Source: Candidatus Omnitrophota bacterium (GTDB lineage Bacteria > Omnitrophota > Gorgyraeia > Zapsychrales > Fredricksoniimonadaceae). From it: 49,201 nucleotides of DNA. The notes beneath the pieces were generated by a model. The model did not search any database. It worked only from the letters and a program-made list of their open reading frames with translations, and had not been told where the DNA came from. The stretch spans positions 1 through 49,201 of the forward strand of contig CAIUQE010000002.1 of assembly GCA_903901225.1 (NCBI GenBank). Reading direction: 5' to 3'. Below, piece by piece: positions 1-9,790 of this stretch. The number at the start of each line of letters is the position of its first letter. Within the stretch, counting starts at the first letter, position 1. Made by a program: the position numbers and the translations under genes.

Positions 1-147
1 CCAATGATGACAGCCGCGGCAGTGGACCGCATTGTACATCACAGCATTATCCTAGAATTGAACATCGAAAGTTACAGGATTAACTCAGCAAAGAAGCAGA
101 AGATGGGCCAGAAACCCCTGGCAAAAAGCCCCGCAGAGGATCGGTAA
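1..147 (+). CDS. istB: IstB-like IS21 helper ATPase, C-terminal fragment
   Basis: The frame is open from the left edge and stops at TAA 145-147, giving about 48 residues. The segment MTAAAVDRIVHH followed by ILELNIESYR matches the usual end of IstB, the AAA+ helper of IS21-family transposition (typical ending: T.A.VDR..HH..I.E....SYR). Only the tail lies in the window; the rest of the gene and istA would be to the left. IstB assists the IstA DDE transposase at the donor ends. The low-complexity Lys/Pro tail is not diagnostic. Assignment rests on the motif, so it is good but not certain. Confidence 0.75.
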   Translation, partial: PMMTAAAVDRIVHHSIILELNIESYRINSAKKQKMGQKPLAKSPAEDR

Positions 148-189
148 TTCTAATTGTCGTTGAAAGGAAGAAATAATTGTCGTTGAACA
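1..189 (+). mobile_element. Right end of an IS21-family insertion sequence
   Basis: Downstream of the istB stop the 14-mer TAATTGTCGTTGAA occurs twice, at 151-164 and 174-187, and the second copy runs into CA at 188-189. Read inward from the other strand this gives TGTTCAACGACAATTA, the TG...CA terminus with tandem subterminal repeats typical of IS21 elements. The element end is therefore placed at about 189. The left end and the target duplication lie outside the window. Confidence 0.65.
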
Positions 190-310
190 CCCGTAGCGTT
201 TCTAGTGCCATCTCGTTCAATATGACTTCCCTCTTATCAGTATTTTTCGTATCCAACCTGCCTATATAATTCAGCCCATAAACAATCACCTCCTTTAATG
301 TTGTTTCCAC
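190..310 (-). pseudogene. Small ORF cut off by the IS21 end
   Basis: About 40 codons read from GTG at 310 (METTLKEVIVYGLNYIG...) to the IS boundary at about 189, then continue as antisense of istB to a stop at 80. This looks like the 5' part of a gene interrupted by the insertion. A strong Shine-Dalgarno-like AAAGGAGGTGATTG lies inside the reading frame. The ATG it would serve is followed almost at once by a stop, so the true start is unclear. No family recognised; it may never have been a gene. Confidence 0.3.
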
Positions 311-676
311 CTAGACATAGAAAATCCCTTGTCAGCATCAAAGATACCAACAAGGGCCATATAGAGACCCCATGGGCACGGAATGAAAACTATTTCAATC
401 TATATACTGACTAAGGACTTGTAGGAATTTTGGGAGGATTTTCGAGGTATAAAAAAACGAACGCTCTTCTATAAATGTTATATAGAAAAACATTCGCTTT
501 ATTCATTCTAGAAAACTGTAGGAACTTTGAAGTTCATTGGCCGTATAGTTATATGAATTTATCGTATCCTTCCGTAGATTCCTGTATCTACCGGCTGGAT
601 ACGAAAAATCAAGGTGTGACAACCAGATGATTACCGTTAATTAAACTACGAACATTCAAGCCTAGAATTGACTTCA
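311..676. other. Non-coding AT-rich stretch
   Basis: No convincing gene is seen. The stretch holds a terminator hairpin at 451-496. The 14-base word TGGATACGAAAAAT occurs here on plus (about 597-610) and again inverted near 240-255. A 51-codon plus-strand frame at 475-630 lacks a ribosome site and crosses the terminator, so it was not accepted. Confidence 0.5.
451..496 (-). terminator. Rho-independent terminator for the small membrane-protein operon
   Basis: A 16-position stem (458-473 with 481-496, three mismatches, innermost seven pairs perfect) closes a 7-nt loop. On the minus strand it is followed by seven T residues (plus-strand A run 451-457). It lies about 180 nt beyond the last stop of the 677-1842 genes. 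Confidence 0.7.
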
Positions 677-856
677 TTACTTTTTAAGTAATGCAAAAAT
701 AAAACTACCAATCCCAAGCAGGATCATAAGAATCCCAAGAAGCCTCATCAGGGCAGCTTTATTGCCTAATTTCTCTTTCTTAGCTACTGATAAATAAAAT
801 ATGTAGATACCGAACCCAAGATACATAATTTTATCAAAAAATGCCCCAACGCTCAT
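677..856 (-). CDS. 59-residue membrane protein
   Basis: ATG at 856 overlaps the stop of the upstream gene as ATGA (853-856), and a GGGGGG-rich ribosome site precedes it. The 59 codons end at TAA 677-679, with a second stop directly after. The product begins MSVGAFFDKIMYLGFGIYIF, has two hydrophobic stretches (about 11-25 and 38-56) around a charged KKEKLGNK linker, and ends in LLKK. No family is recognised. The four-base overlap, the ribosome site and the downstream terminator all argue for a real third gene of the operon. It probably sits in the inner membrane with both termini on the same side. Confidence 0.6.
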   Translation of the reverse strand: MSVGAFFDKIMYLGFGIYIFYLSVAKKEKLGNKAALMRLLGILMILLGIGSFIFALLKK

Positions 857-1248
857 AATGATCCCCCCTTTTTAAATTGTTCCTTAACGGATCGATTGAG
901 AAAGAAAATAAAGCAACCTATGCCCATAACAAAACGCATTAACAACATAAATATTCCTACAACAAGAAAAGGAATCCCTTCTTTTGAAAGATCAGACATT
1001 GATGATAAGTGTTGAGGAAAGGCCCAAATGGCACTCAATATTAAAAGACCCATCATAAAAAGCAGGATTATTCGTGCAATATTATTCAAACTTAATATGC
1101 CAATACCAATGACCACAAATAAAATTGGAAGACCGACGTAGTCTAATCTCCAAATATTCCTGGCCGAATTGATGAGCCCATAAATAATCCCCAATATTAT
1201 GAGAAAATTACCCCAAAAGGCTACACCCCTTGATCTCACCTTATCCAT
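853..1248 (-). CDS. Four-helix membrane protein of unknown function
   Basis: The 131-residue product has four hydrophobic segments (roughly residues 11-28, 38-58, 60-76 and 95-117) and a basic tail ending KKGGSL. A GGAG ribosome site sits about 10 nt before ATG 1248. It starts 15 nt after the end of the upstream membrane gene and overlaps the next by ATGA, so the three are co-translated. No known domain is recognised. A+T content is clearly higher than in the ATP synthase genes, suggesting accessory or transferred DNA. Confidence 0.6.
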   Translation of the reverse strand: MDKVRSRGVAFWGNFLIILGIIYGLINSARNIWRLDYVGLPILFVVIGIGILSLNNIARIILLFMMGLLILSAIWAFPQHLSSMSDLSKEGIPFLVVGIFMLLMRFVMGIGCFIFFLNRSVKEQFKKGGSL

Positions 1249-1263
1249 AGCCCAATCTCCATC

Positions 1264-1842
1264 TCAAGGACTTACAGAAACGCCAATAAAAAAAACAATG
1301 GCGGTTAATAAAATCTTCCCTGCAAATACTATTTTATAATCCACTTTTCTTATAATAACTTGCTCAATCCACGGACACCAAATTATTGCCAACGATGAGA
1401 TCAGTGTTATGTTAAAGATCGTATCTTTATGCGATACAACTATTATTGTTCCCCCGGCGAATATCCAAAAAAATAACCACTTCAAATGGTTCCCAGATAC
1501 AACAATAAAACGAATAGCGCTCTGAATGTCTAAATCCGAAAAGATATATTTTTTTACATAGGGGGTTATTTTTAACTGATTGATATTTTCAACCAAAAGG
1601 TTCTCTGTATCAGACAGGTTATCAAGAGAGTATATTTTTCTTACTCCAGTTGTCATAATCCAATATATTAAAAAAACACCTCCGCCTGCTCCTGACAGAA
1701 GCGGAATGATGTGATCCAGCGTATCCCCGGTTTTATGCAGAATGTAGCCGAGAAAACATAACGCAATGATAATAAAAAAACCTAAAAATATCTTAAATGA
1801 TTTTGATAAAGAATAAACTTTGGCAAGATTTTCCTGATCCAA
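1264..1842 (-). CDS. Membrane protein of unknown function (TTG start)
   Basis: The start is TTG at 1842 with AAGGTG just upstream; an in-frame TAA lies a few codons before it, so no longer version is possible. The 192 residues include two N-terminal helices (about 17-35 and 44-63), a soluble stretch of about 60 residues, then two or three helices (about 120-190). It is the first gene of the three-gene membrane operon. No family recognised. One pure guess is that the cluster is a small immunity or stress module like others found beside insertion sequences. Confidence 0.6.
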   Translation of the reverse strand: MDQENLAKVYSLSKSFKIFLGFFIIIALCFLGYILHKTGDTLDHIIPLLSGAGGGVFLIYWIMTTGVRKIYSLDNLSDTENLLVENINQLKITPYVKKYIFSDLDIQSAIRFIVVSGNHLKWLFFWIFAGGTIIVVSHKDTIFNITLISSLAIIWCPWIEQVIIRKVDYKIVFAGKILLTAIVFFIGVSVSP

Positions 1843-1946
1843 TTCTGCACCTTAATTCGATAGGATAAACATTATTATGTATCTGTCGGCGCCTTGCAGG
1901 ATCCACTTAAAAGTATTATCCAACGCCATCCTATCAACGTCCATTT

Positions 1947-1978
1947 AAATTTCGAATTTCGAATTTCGAATTTCGATT
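1947..1978. repeat. Tandem repeat of AATTTCG
   Basis: The 7-bp unit AATTTCG repeats about four times without error. Each junction forms a TTCGAA palindrome. It may be upstream regulatory DNA of the membrane operon or simple slippage; no function is visible. Confidence 0.8.
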
Positions 1979-2092
1979 TGCTCTTAATTAATGAAAAATA
2001 TTATTAAGCCAAATTCGCAGAAGCCCCACACCTTCCGACTTCCTTATAAATAACTGCACCCCACATCGATCGCATAATACTCACTTTCTATT

Positions 2093-2131
2093 AAAACAAA
2101 TTATGGGATCTTATAAAAAAGCCTGATCCCA
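2093..2131 (-). terminator. Possible terminator downstream of atp/tRNA
   Basis: TGGGATC (2104-2110) pairs perfectly with GATCCCA (2125-2131) around a 14-nt loop. On the minus strand it is followed by TAATTTGTTTT. The stem is short and the T tract interrupted, so this is a moderate candidate for ending transcription from the atp operon or the tRNA promoter. Confidence 0.4.
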
Positions 2132-2340
2132 TTCACTGAAACCAGACCAAACAAGCATCTCTACTTTTGACTTTTAACTTCAAAATCCTGCGCCTAAAGT
2201 GCGCCCAAGGGACATCCAAACTGGTCTGGAATCATATGAACAGGTGGGAAAATCGTCTTCAAAACTTCTTCCATCAAAAGATTGATTCTCGACGGTGCTA
2301 GAGGATACTGGGTTACTAACGAGGCTATTCGTCTCACGCC

Positions 2341-2379
2341 TTTCAAGACCGCCGCATTAGGCCACTCTGCCACCTCTCC
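2341..2379 (-). pseudogene. tRNA-Ser(UGA) remnant, 5' half only
   Basis: On minus, from 2379, the sequence gives acceptor strand GGAGAGG, a D-arm GGCAGAGTGGCCTAATGC, and anticodon loop CTTGAAA with anticodon TGA, as in bacterial tRNA-Ser. The 3' side of the anticodon stem should be ACCGC but reads GGCGT. No T arm (GGTTCGAATCC-like) or matching acceptor end follows in the next 100 nt; the only echo is CCTCT near 2303. The gene therefore seems broken just after the anticodon loop. A promoter is still present upstream. A functional tRNA with a very unusual 3' half cannot be excluded. Confidence 0.55.
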
Positions 2380-2420
2380 AAAAATATGGCAAACCACGCG
2401 ATAGCCACGTGAAGAAAATA

Positions 2421-2448
2421 AATATACCACAAATCCGGCTATATTCAA
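2421..2448 (-). promoter_or_regulatory. Sigma70-type promoter ahead of the tRNA-Ser remnant
   Basis: TTGAAT (plus 2443-2448) and TATATT (plus 2421-2426) are spaced by 16 nt. The -10 box ends 41 nt before the tRNA 5' end. The promoter sits immediately after the atpC stop, which implies the tRNA was once transcribed on its own. Confidence 0.55.
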
Positions 2449-2748
2449 TCAGAAGGAAGCGGGCGCGGCGGGCCGTTGATAAACACCTGAATCCGCGGAG
2501 TCCAGAAGGATTGAAACCTTGTTGTTCGCCACCTCAAAAAACCCGGGTGCCGAGATCCTGAACTTGATGGGGGCGCCCCCCACCGGCCTGATCTCGACAT
2601 CACCCGGCACCAGAGAAGCGATCGTGGGGGCATGGTCCACAAGGACGCCAAAATATCCCGCCCCTCCCGGGACAGAAACATACTGCACGTCCCCTTCAAA
2701 AAGGACCTTGTCCGGCGAAACAAGCGTTAACTGCAGCGGATTGGACAT
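2449..2748 (-). CDS. atpC: ATP synthase epsilon subunit, short form
   Basis: Central-stalk subunit of F1, which joins gamma to the c-ring and tunes ATP hydrolysis. The product starts MSNPLQLTLVSPDKVLFEGD and covers the N-terminal beta-sandwich (VSVPGGAGYFGVLVDHAP). It ends at residue 99, whereas most bacterial epsilon subunits have about 130-140 residues. The C-terminal two-helix domain, which in many bacteria inhibits ATP hydrolysis, is absent. It is the last gene of the atp operon, 5 nt after atpD; the ribosome site (AAGGC) is weak. The stop is followed by a separate tRNA promoter. Confidence 0.92.
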   Translation of the reverse strand: MSNPLQLTLVSPDKVLFEGDVQYVSVPGGAGYFGVLVDHAPTIASLVPGDVEIRPVGGAPIKFRISAPGFFEVANNKVSILLDSADSGVYQRPAAPASF

Positions 2749-2753
2749 AGGGC

Positions 2754-5017
<2,264 letters not shown>

Positions 5018-5020
5018 GGA

Positions 5021-6544
5021 TTACTGCCTCTTGAACCCGGCCTTGAATTCTTCGACCGCCTTTTTAAGGAGGTCGGCATTGTCACCCGCCAGGTCTCCCG
5101 TTTCATCAATGACCTTCGCGACCTGCGGATATTTCTGCGCCATGAACTGGAAAAACTCGGTCTCAAAACGCTTGATCTCGCCGGCGGGCAGATCGTCCAG
5201 ATAACCGTTCACCGCCGCGGAAATGAAAATGACCTGCTGGGACACTTCCAAAGGAACATACTGCCCCTGCTTCAGGGCCTCGACCACGCGCTCGCCGCGG
5301 GTCAACTGGTCCTGGGTCGACTTGTCAAGCTCCGAACCGAACTGCAGGAAAGTCACAAGCTCACGGTACTGAGCCAGGTCAAGGCGAAGTTTTCCCGCGA
5401 CCTTGCGCATGGCCTTCACCTGCGCCTTGCCACCGACGCGCGACACCGAAAGCCCGACGTTGATGGCCGGACGCACACCGGAGTAAAAAAGATCGGACTC
5501 GAGATATATCTGCCCGTCCGTGATGGAGATGACATTGGTCGGAATATAACTTGTGATGTCGCCGCCCTGCGTTTCGATGATGGGCAGCGCGGTCAACGAC
5601 CCCGCCCCCAGCGGATCGGAAAGCTTGGCGGAACGTTCCAGGAGCCTGGAATGGAGATAGAAAACGTCACCGGGATAAGCTTCACGGCCCGGCGGACGGC
5701 GCAACAGGAGCGACAACTGGCGATACGCCTGCGCGTGCTTGGAAAGGTCGTCAAAAACGATGAGGACATCCTTGCCCTTGTACATGAGCTCCTCGCCCAT
5801 GGCGCAGCCCGAATACGGCGCGAGGTACTGGGATGAGGCGGCCGTACGGGACGACGCGCTCACGACCGTCGTGTAATCCATGGCCCCGTTCTTCTTCAGC
5901 GTTTCCACGACCGCCACGATGCTCGATATTTTCTGGCCGATGGCCACATAAATGCAATAAACGTCCTTGCCCTTCTGGTTGATGATCGTGTCGATCGCCA
6001 CCGCCGTCTTGCCGGTCTGGCGGTCGCCGATGATCAGCTCACGCTGGCCGCGGCCGATGGGGATCATGGCGTCAATGGCCTTGATGCCCGTCTGCAGGGG
6101 CCGGTTGATCGGCTGGCGCGAAACAACGTCCGGCGCGATGAACTCAACGGGACGGTAACGGTCGGTCAGGATGGGACCCTTGCCGTCAATGGGCGTGCCC
6201 AGGGCGTTGACGACGCGGCCCTTGAGCGCCTCACCGACGGGAACCTGGACGATCTTGCCGGTGCGCTTGACGGTGTCGCCTTCCTTGATGTCGCGGTCGG
6301 GATTGTCCTTCCCGAAGATGATGACACCGACGCTGTCCTCTTCAAGGTTCACCGCCATGCCCAGGACATTGTTGGGGAATTCTATGACCTCACCGGCCAT
6401 GACATCGTCCAGCCCGTAGACGCGCGCGATGGCGTCGCCCACCTGGATGACGGTGCCGATGGATTCCGTCTTGAGGCTTGTTTTGAAATTTTCAAGTTCG
6501 GACTTGATGATCGAAGAGATCTCTTCGGGTCTCAGGATACTCAT
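5021..6544 (-). CDS. atpA: ATP synthase F1 alpha subunit
   Basis: Non-catalytic nucleotide-binding subunit of the F1 hexamer, 507 residues. Walker A GDRQTGKT is at 173-180. The conserved [12 protein letters not shown] stretch carries the arginine finger that reaches into the beta catalytic site. ATG 6544 overlaps the atpH stop as ATGA, indicating translational coupling. Confidence 0.98.
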   Translation of the reverse strand: MSILRPEEISSIIKSELENFKTSLKTESIGTVIQVGDAIARVYGLDDVMAGEVIEFPNNVLGMAVNLEEDSVGVIIFGKDNPDRDIKEGDTVKRTGKIVQVPVGEALKGRVVNALGTPIDGKGPILTDRYRPVEFIAPDVVSRQPINRPLQTGIKAIDAMIPIGRGQRELIIGDRQTGKTAVAIDTIINQKGKDVYCIYVAIGQKISSIVAVVETLKKNGAMDYTTVVSASSRTAASSQYLAPYSGCAMGEELMYKGKDVLIVFDDLSKHAQAYRQLSLLLRRPPGREAYPGDVFYLHSRLLERSAKLSDPLGAGSLTALPIIETQGGDITSYIPTNVISITDGQIYLESDLFYSGVRPAINVGLSVSRVGGKAQVKAMRKVAGKLRLDLAQYRELVTFLQFGSELDKSTQDQLTRGERVVEALKQGQYVPLEVSQQVIFISAAVNGYLDDLPAGEIKRFETEFFQFMAQKYPQVAKVIDETGDLAGDNADLLKKAVEEFKAGFKRQ

Positions 6545-7089
6545 GCGCCCACCTTCGTTTGAAGCAACTGTTTTTTAAGTTGTAAAAGCCTGTTACGGAC
6601 AGACCCGTCTATCATCGTGTTCCCGACGAAGATCTGGACACCGCCCAGCAAGGCCGGGTCAAGTTCCAGATAAAGCTTGGCTTGCCTGCGGGCGAACGTC
6701 TCGACCTGCGCCTTGATCCGTCCGACGACATCAAGGTCCAGCGGCATCGATGTCCGCAGGACGACATTCACCACATTGCCGTGGGAATACACGATACGGA
6801 TGTACTTCATGATCTCGTCAAGGGCCGCGATACGCCCCTTGACGATGAGAAATTTGACGAACGTGCGCGTTTCTTCCGCGAGGATGTCGGACAACACTTT
6901 GTCGAGCAAAGCGGCCTTCTTGCTCCGGGGTATTCCCGGCGCGAAAAGGAAGTGCGAAAGCTCAGGCGTCTGGCGGATCAGCGCCCCGAGATCTTTCATG
7001 TCCTCGGTGCAGCGCTTGCGTCCGATCTTCGGCTCCGCGAACTCGATGTACGCGTCGGCGTACCTTTTGGCAACAAGGCTATCTCGCAT
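6541..7089 (-). CDS. atpH: ATP synthase delta subunit
   Basis: Peripheral-stalk subunit (OSCP) joining F1 to the b subunits. The frame is open to 7137, but ATG 7089 is preferred because it gives the family-typical start [17 protein letters not shown] and overlaps atpF by only 11 nt. The resulting 182 residues match the usual 175-185. The N-terminal six-helix domain and the C-terminal strand region ([21 protein letters not shown]) are both present. Confidence 0.93.
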   Translation of the reverse strand: MRDSLVAKRYADAYIEFAEPKIGRKRCTEDMKDLGALIRQTPELSHFLFAPGIPRSKKAALLDKVLSDILAEETRTFVKFLIVKGRIAALDEIMKYIRIVYSHGNVVNVVLRTSMPLDLDVVGRIKAQVETFARRQAKLYLELDPALLGGVQIFVGNTMIDGSVRNRLLQLKKQLLQTKVGA

Positions 7090-7582
7090 TCGACTTCTCA
7101 AGTTCACCCAGGAGCGTTTCAACGAGCTTCCTGTCATTGTCCGAGGTCAATTTTTCCTGCATCATCTGCTCCGTCGCCTTGATGACCATGTCGACGATAT
7201 CGCCCTTGAACGTGTCGCGCGCGCGCAGCAGTTCATAGCGCAATTCGGTCCGGGCATCGTTGATGATCTGCTCGGCCTCAACGCGGGCCTTCTCTTTCAT
7301 CTCGCGCGTCTTTTGCTCACCCGCCTGCTCCACTTCCTTGAGCCTCTTCTGGGCCGTATGTTCAATATTGGCCAGCGCCTGCTCGATCTCGGCGCGCATG
7401 CGGACCGCTTCCGCCTTCACGCTCTCGATGGCCTTCATCTGCTCGTCGATCTTCTGCTGGCGCGCCTCAAGAATATTGAAGACAGGCTTCCAGAGGAACC
7501 TCTTGAGAACCGCGAGGACGATGAAGAAGCACACCATCTGGGCGAGGATCAACTTGAAATTCAACAGCTTGAAAAGTTCCAT
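7079..7582 (-). CDS. atpF: ATP synthase b subunit
   Basis: Membrane-anchored peripheral stalk. One N-terminal helix (about 10-28, MVCFFIVLAVLKRFLW) is followed by a long charged coiled coil to the C-terminus. ATG 7582 is preferred over GTG 7588 because AAGGGG lies five bases upstream of it. It overlaps the atpH start by 11 nt. The 167 residues fit a single homodimeric b; no second b' gene is seen. Confidence 0.95.
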   Translation of the reverse strand: MELFKLLNFKLILAQMVCFFIVLAVLKRFLWKPVFNILEARQQKIDEQMKAIESVKAEAVRMRAEIEQALANIEHTAQKRLKEVEQAGEQKTREMKEKARVEAEQIINDARTELRYELLRARDTFKGDIVDMVIKATEQMMQEKLTSDNDRKLVETLLGELEKSNAR

Positions 7583-7671
7583 ACGCACCCCTTACATTAA
7601 AGATACAGCCACCGTGGCCCGTCCCTTTACCGGGAAAAGCCGCCCCGCGTCGCGGCCGGGGGATCCTTTGA

Positions 7672-7905
7672 TCAGATCTTGCCGATCAAGGGGAATATCA
7701 TGAAACCAAGAACGTAGAAAATGATGGTCTCGATGACCGCGCAACCCAGGAGCATGAGGGTCATGATCTTGCCGGTGGCATCAGGCTGACGCCCGAGCGC
7801 CTGCAACGCGCTGGCAACGGCATTGCCCAACCCGGTTCCAACACCAAGTGCGGCAAGGCCAAGAGCGATCGGTAAACCTAAAGCTAATGCTGCGTGAGAA
7901 TCCAT
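7672..7905 (-). CDS. atpE: ATP synthase c subunit
   Basis: Two-helix proteolipid that forms the rotor ring, 77 residues. The polar loop GRQPDATG is at 38-45. The ion-carrying carboxylate is Glu59 in AVIETIIFY. Thr60 and Tyr64 match part of the sodium-binding signature seen in Ilyobacter-type rings. The helix-1 glutamine of that signature is replaced by Leu26, so a proton ring is more likely. About 90 nt to atpF hold GC-rich inverted repeats (CCCCG..CGGGG), perhaps adjusting c-subunit stoichiometry. Confidence 0.96.
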   Translation of the reverse strand: MDSHAALALGLPIALGLAALGVGTGLGNAVASALQALGRQPDATGKIMTLMLLGCAVIETIIFYVLGFMIFPLIGKI

Positions 7906-7920
7906 TGCGTCCTCCTATTG

Positions 7921-8679
7921 TTAGTGAGCTTCTTCATGTTTCATGATCAAGGAAAAATACACCAGTGACAGAATGCTGAAAACCGCGGCCTGGATCGTCG
8001 ATGTCAACAGGACCAGGAAAAAATTCGGCAAAAGCCACATGAACCCGTCCTTAAGCCCCCAGCTGGCAAAGAGCGCCAGGATCATGTCATCACCGTAAAT
8101 ATTGCTCCTCAAGCGCAACGACAGGCTGAGCGGGCGTATGATCTCGCTGACGACATGGACCGAAAGCATGAAGACCGGCATGATCAGCGTGAAGGCCATG
8201 ATCCCGCGGGGCTGACCCATGAGATGGTCAAAGTAACCCAGGAACCCCAGTTCCTTGAACGCCGTGTACTGCACGTAAAAGAACACAATAAGCGAAAGCC
8301 CCATGGTCGTGGACCAGTCCGCGTTGGGGGATTTAAGGAACGGGATGAGCCCGATATAATTCATCGTGAGGATATAAATAAAAAGGGTCCCGATAAAAGG
8401 CGTATATTTGCGCCCGCGGGGCCCCAGGACAGAACAAACAAAGTCATCGACAAAGACTACCAGGAATTCCGCCGCGCTCTGCAGGCGACCGGGAACAACC
8501 ATGCGGTTGCGCGTGGCATAGTAGGCGACCGCGCCAAGCAGGGCAATGACGAACACCGAATAAATGGTGCTTTCCCAGAAATGAAGAAAATGCCCAAAGG
8601 CATTATGGTTCATCTCAGCGATAAGGCCGATAATATTCGGAAATTCAGGAGTTGCAGTAGTTTGGGCTGGTTCGGTCAT
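7921..8679 (-). CDS. atpB: ATP synthase a subunit
   Basis: Membrane stator containing the ion half-channels, 252 residues with five to six helices. The essential arginine is in SLSLRLRSNIYGDD (E. coli SLRLFGNMYAGE, Arg210); FGN is changed to RSN, an unusual variant next to the key residue. It is first in the operon, 15 nt ahead of atpE. The start at 8679 has no visible ribosome site and a leader of only about 16 nt from the predicted transcription start. No atpI is seen upstream. Confidence 0.95.
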   Translation of the reverse strand: MTEPAQTTATPEFPNIIGLIAEMNHNAFGHFLHFWESTIYSVFVIALLGAVAYYATRNRMVVPGRLQSAAEFLVVFVDDFVCSVLGPRGRKYTPFIGTLFIYILTMNYIGLIPFLKSPNADWSTTMGLSLIVFFYVQYTAFKELGFLGYFDHLMGQPRGIMAFTLIMPVFMLSVHVVSEIIRPLSLSLRLRSNIYGDDMILALFASWGLKDGFMWLLPNFFLVLLTSTIQAAVFSILSLVYFSLIMKHEEAH

Positions 8680-8702
8680 GTCGATATGTTTGAATTTTTG
8701 TT

Positions 8703-8730
8703 AATATAACACAAATGAAAAGGCTGTCAA
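8703..8730 (-). promoter_or_regulatory. Promoter of the atp operon
   Basis: A perfect -35 TTGACA (plus 8725-8730) and -10 TATATT (plus 8703-8708) are spaced by 16 nt. The -10 ends 24 nt before the atpB start. This is the best housekeeping promoter in the window. A 12-bp perfect palindrome GGAATTAATTCC (about 8740-8751) lies just upstream. Confidence 0.8.
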
Positions 8731-8824
8731 TCGGCATTAAGGAATTAATTCCGGATCCAGCATCCCCTTTACCGCCTCAATAAAAGGTCAAAAGAAACTT
8801 CCGTCGCGGCCCTCCGGCACTTAA

Positions 8825-9790
8825 CTATTTCAAAATACCCTGATCAACAATTTCTTTAGCCAAGATCTTATTTATTTTTTCCCCCTCTTTTAAATGCGTG
8901 TCATCAAGAAAGTCTTCAGGATCAGAAAATTCTTTGTTATCCCACAGGTATATGTATTTTATTTTATTATTATGAAGGTAATCCTTTAATTTGGAGAAAT
9001 ATTCCCGCATCATATGATTTGCCTGGACCGCTGTTGGAAGAATAACAACAAATAAACCCAGATCGTTGGCTTTAGTAAGCGCGACAATATCTGGCAAGTA
9101 TGACGTGTTAAGTGCTTTATCAAAATCATCTGGAGATCTTAAACTTAAAGTATAATTTGTATAACCCTTGTTATTCTCATAACTCATCCTTTGTTCCTTA
9201 AAAACATGCCCGACATCAAGTGACGGGTTTATTTTTTCAACAAAAAAATGAACAAAGAAATTAAAGAACCCCCTCCCTTTGAAGGAATACATTTTCCATT
9301 TCCTAAGTACGCCCTGCTCCCAGGATGTTTTCATTGCTCCTAATTCTTTCCTATAGTGAGATGGTTCCTCACGATTCCCAAGCTGGCTTAGCACCTCCTC
9401 TGACATCATGGTGTTGTTAGCCCTTGTGAGCGCATCTGTAGCACACATGATACCAACAACAAAATTCTTGTGCCGGGCACTCGCGACCTGATTTTCCAAT
9501 ACTAACTGCCAGTAATCCGCTCCAGTCTTAACCTGGAACCATGGCAAGATCTTGTATTTCTTATGAGTCAATGACTGCAGTTCCATTTCCAGGGAACCGA
9601 TACTGATCCTTTCCGCCGCCGAACTCCCGAGCAGGATCATATCCGGCTTTTCTTCATCGATCATCTTACGAAACTTATAGCTGATGTTCGTGGAAGACGA
9701 AAAACATATAAAAAAATAATTTACTGACACCACCAACAATATGGCCGCCACGATCCACAGCTTATTAAAACCTGAAATAAATGAAATCAT
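8825..9790 (-). CDS. SGNH-hydrolase-fold membrane protein, DltD-like
   Basis: The 321-residue protein has one N-terminal helix (about 9-30) and a periplasmic SGNH-like domain. GSSAAERI (55-62) fits the block with the nucleophilic serine, and DDTHL near the C-terminus (Asp296, His299) fits the DxxH dyad. In Dlt-type systems the SGNH partner works with the MBOAT enzyme to move an acyl or aminoacyl group onto an extracytoplasmic polymer. It overlaps the MBOAT gene by 26 nt and is last in its operon. Overall sequence is diverged, so DltD-like is a role inference. A+T is higher than in the neighbouring atp genes. Confidence 0.65.
   Translation of the reverse strand: MISFISGFNKLWIVAAILLVVSVNYFFICFSSSTNISYKFRKMIDEEKPDMILLGSSAAERISIGSLEMELQSLTHKKYKILPWFQVKTGADYWQLVLENQVASARHKNFVVGIMCATDALTRANNTMMSEEVLSQLGNREEPSHYRKELGAMKTSWEQGVLRKWKMYSFKGRGFFNFFVHFFVEKINPSLDVGHVFKEQRMSYENNKGYTNYTLSLRSPDDFDKALNTSYLPDIVALTKANDLGLFVVILPTAVQANHMMREYFSKLKDYLHNNKIKYIYLWDNKEFSDPEDFLDDTHLKEGEKINKILAKEIVDQGILK

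Larger units (their letters stand above)
1843..2340. other. AT-rich intergenic region between membrane operon and tRNA remnant
   Basis: No gene is seen here. The stretch holds a short tandem repeat (1947-1978), a terminator-like hairpin (2093-2131), and sequence where the 3' half of the tRNA-Ser gene would be expected but is not found. Confidence 0.5.

Noticed and set aside
475-630. 51-codon plus-strand frame in the gap after the IS end
   Set aside because: No ribosome site, crosses a terminator hairpin on the other strand, and the peptide resembles nothing.
1947-1978. CRISPR-like repeat
   Set aside because: Seven-bp units with no spacers; simple tandem repeat. No CRISPR array or cas gene is seen anywhere in the window.
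2194-2448. 84-codon minus-strand frame containing GEVAEWPNAAVLK
   Set aside because: That peptide is the well-known mistranslation of a tRNA-Ser gene; the frame is an artefact of the tRNA remnant.
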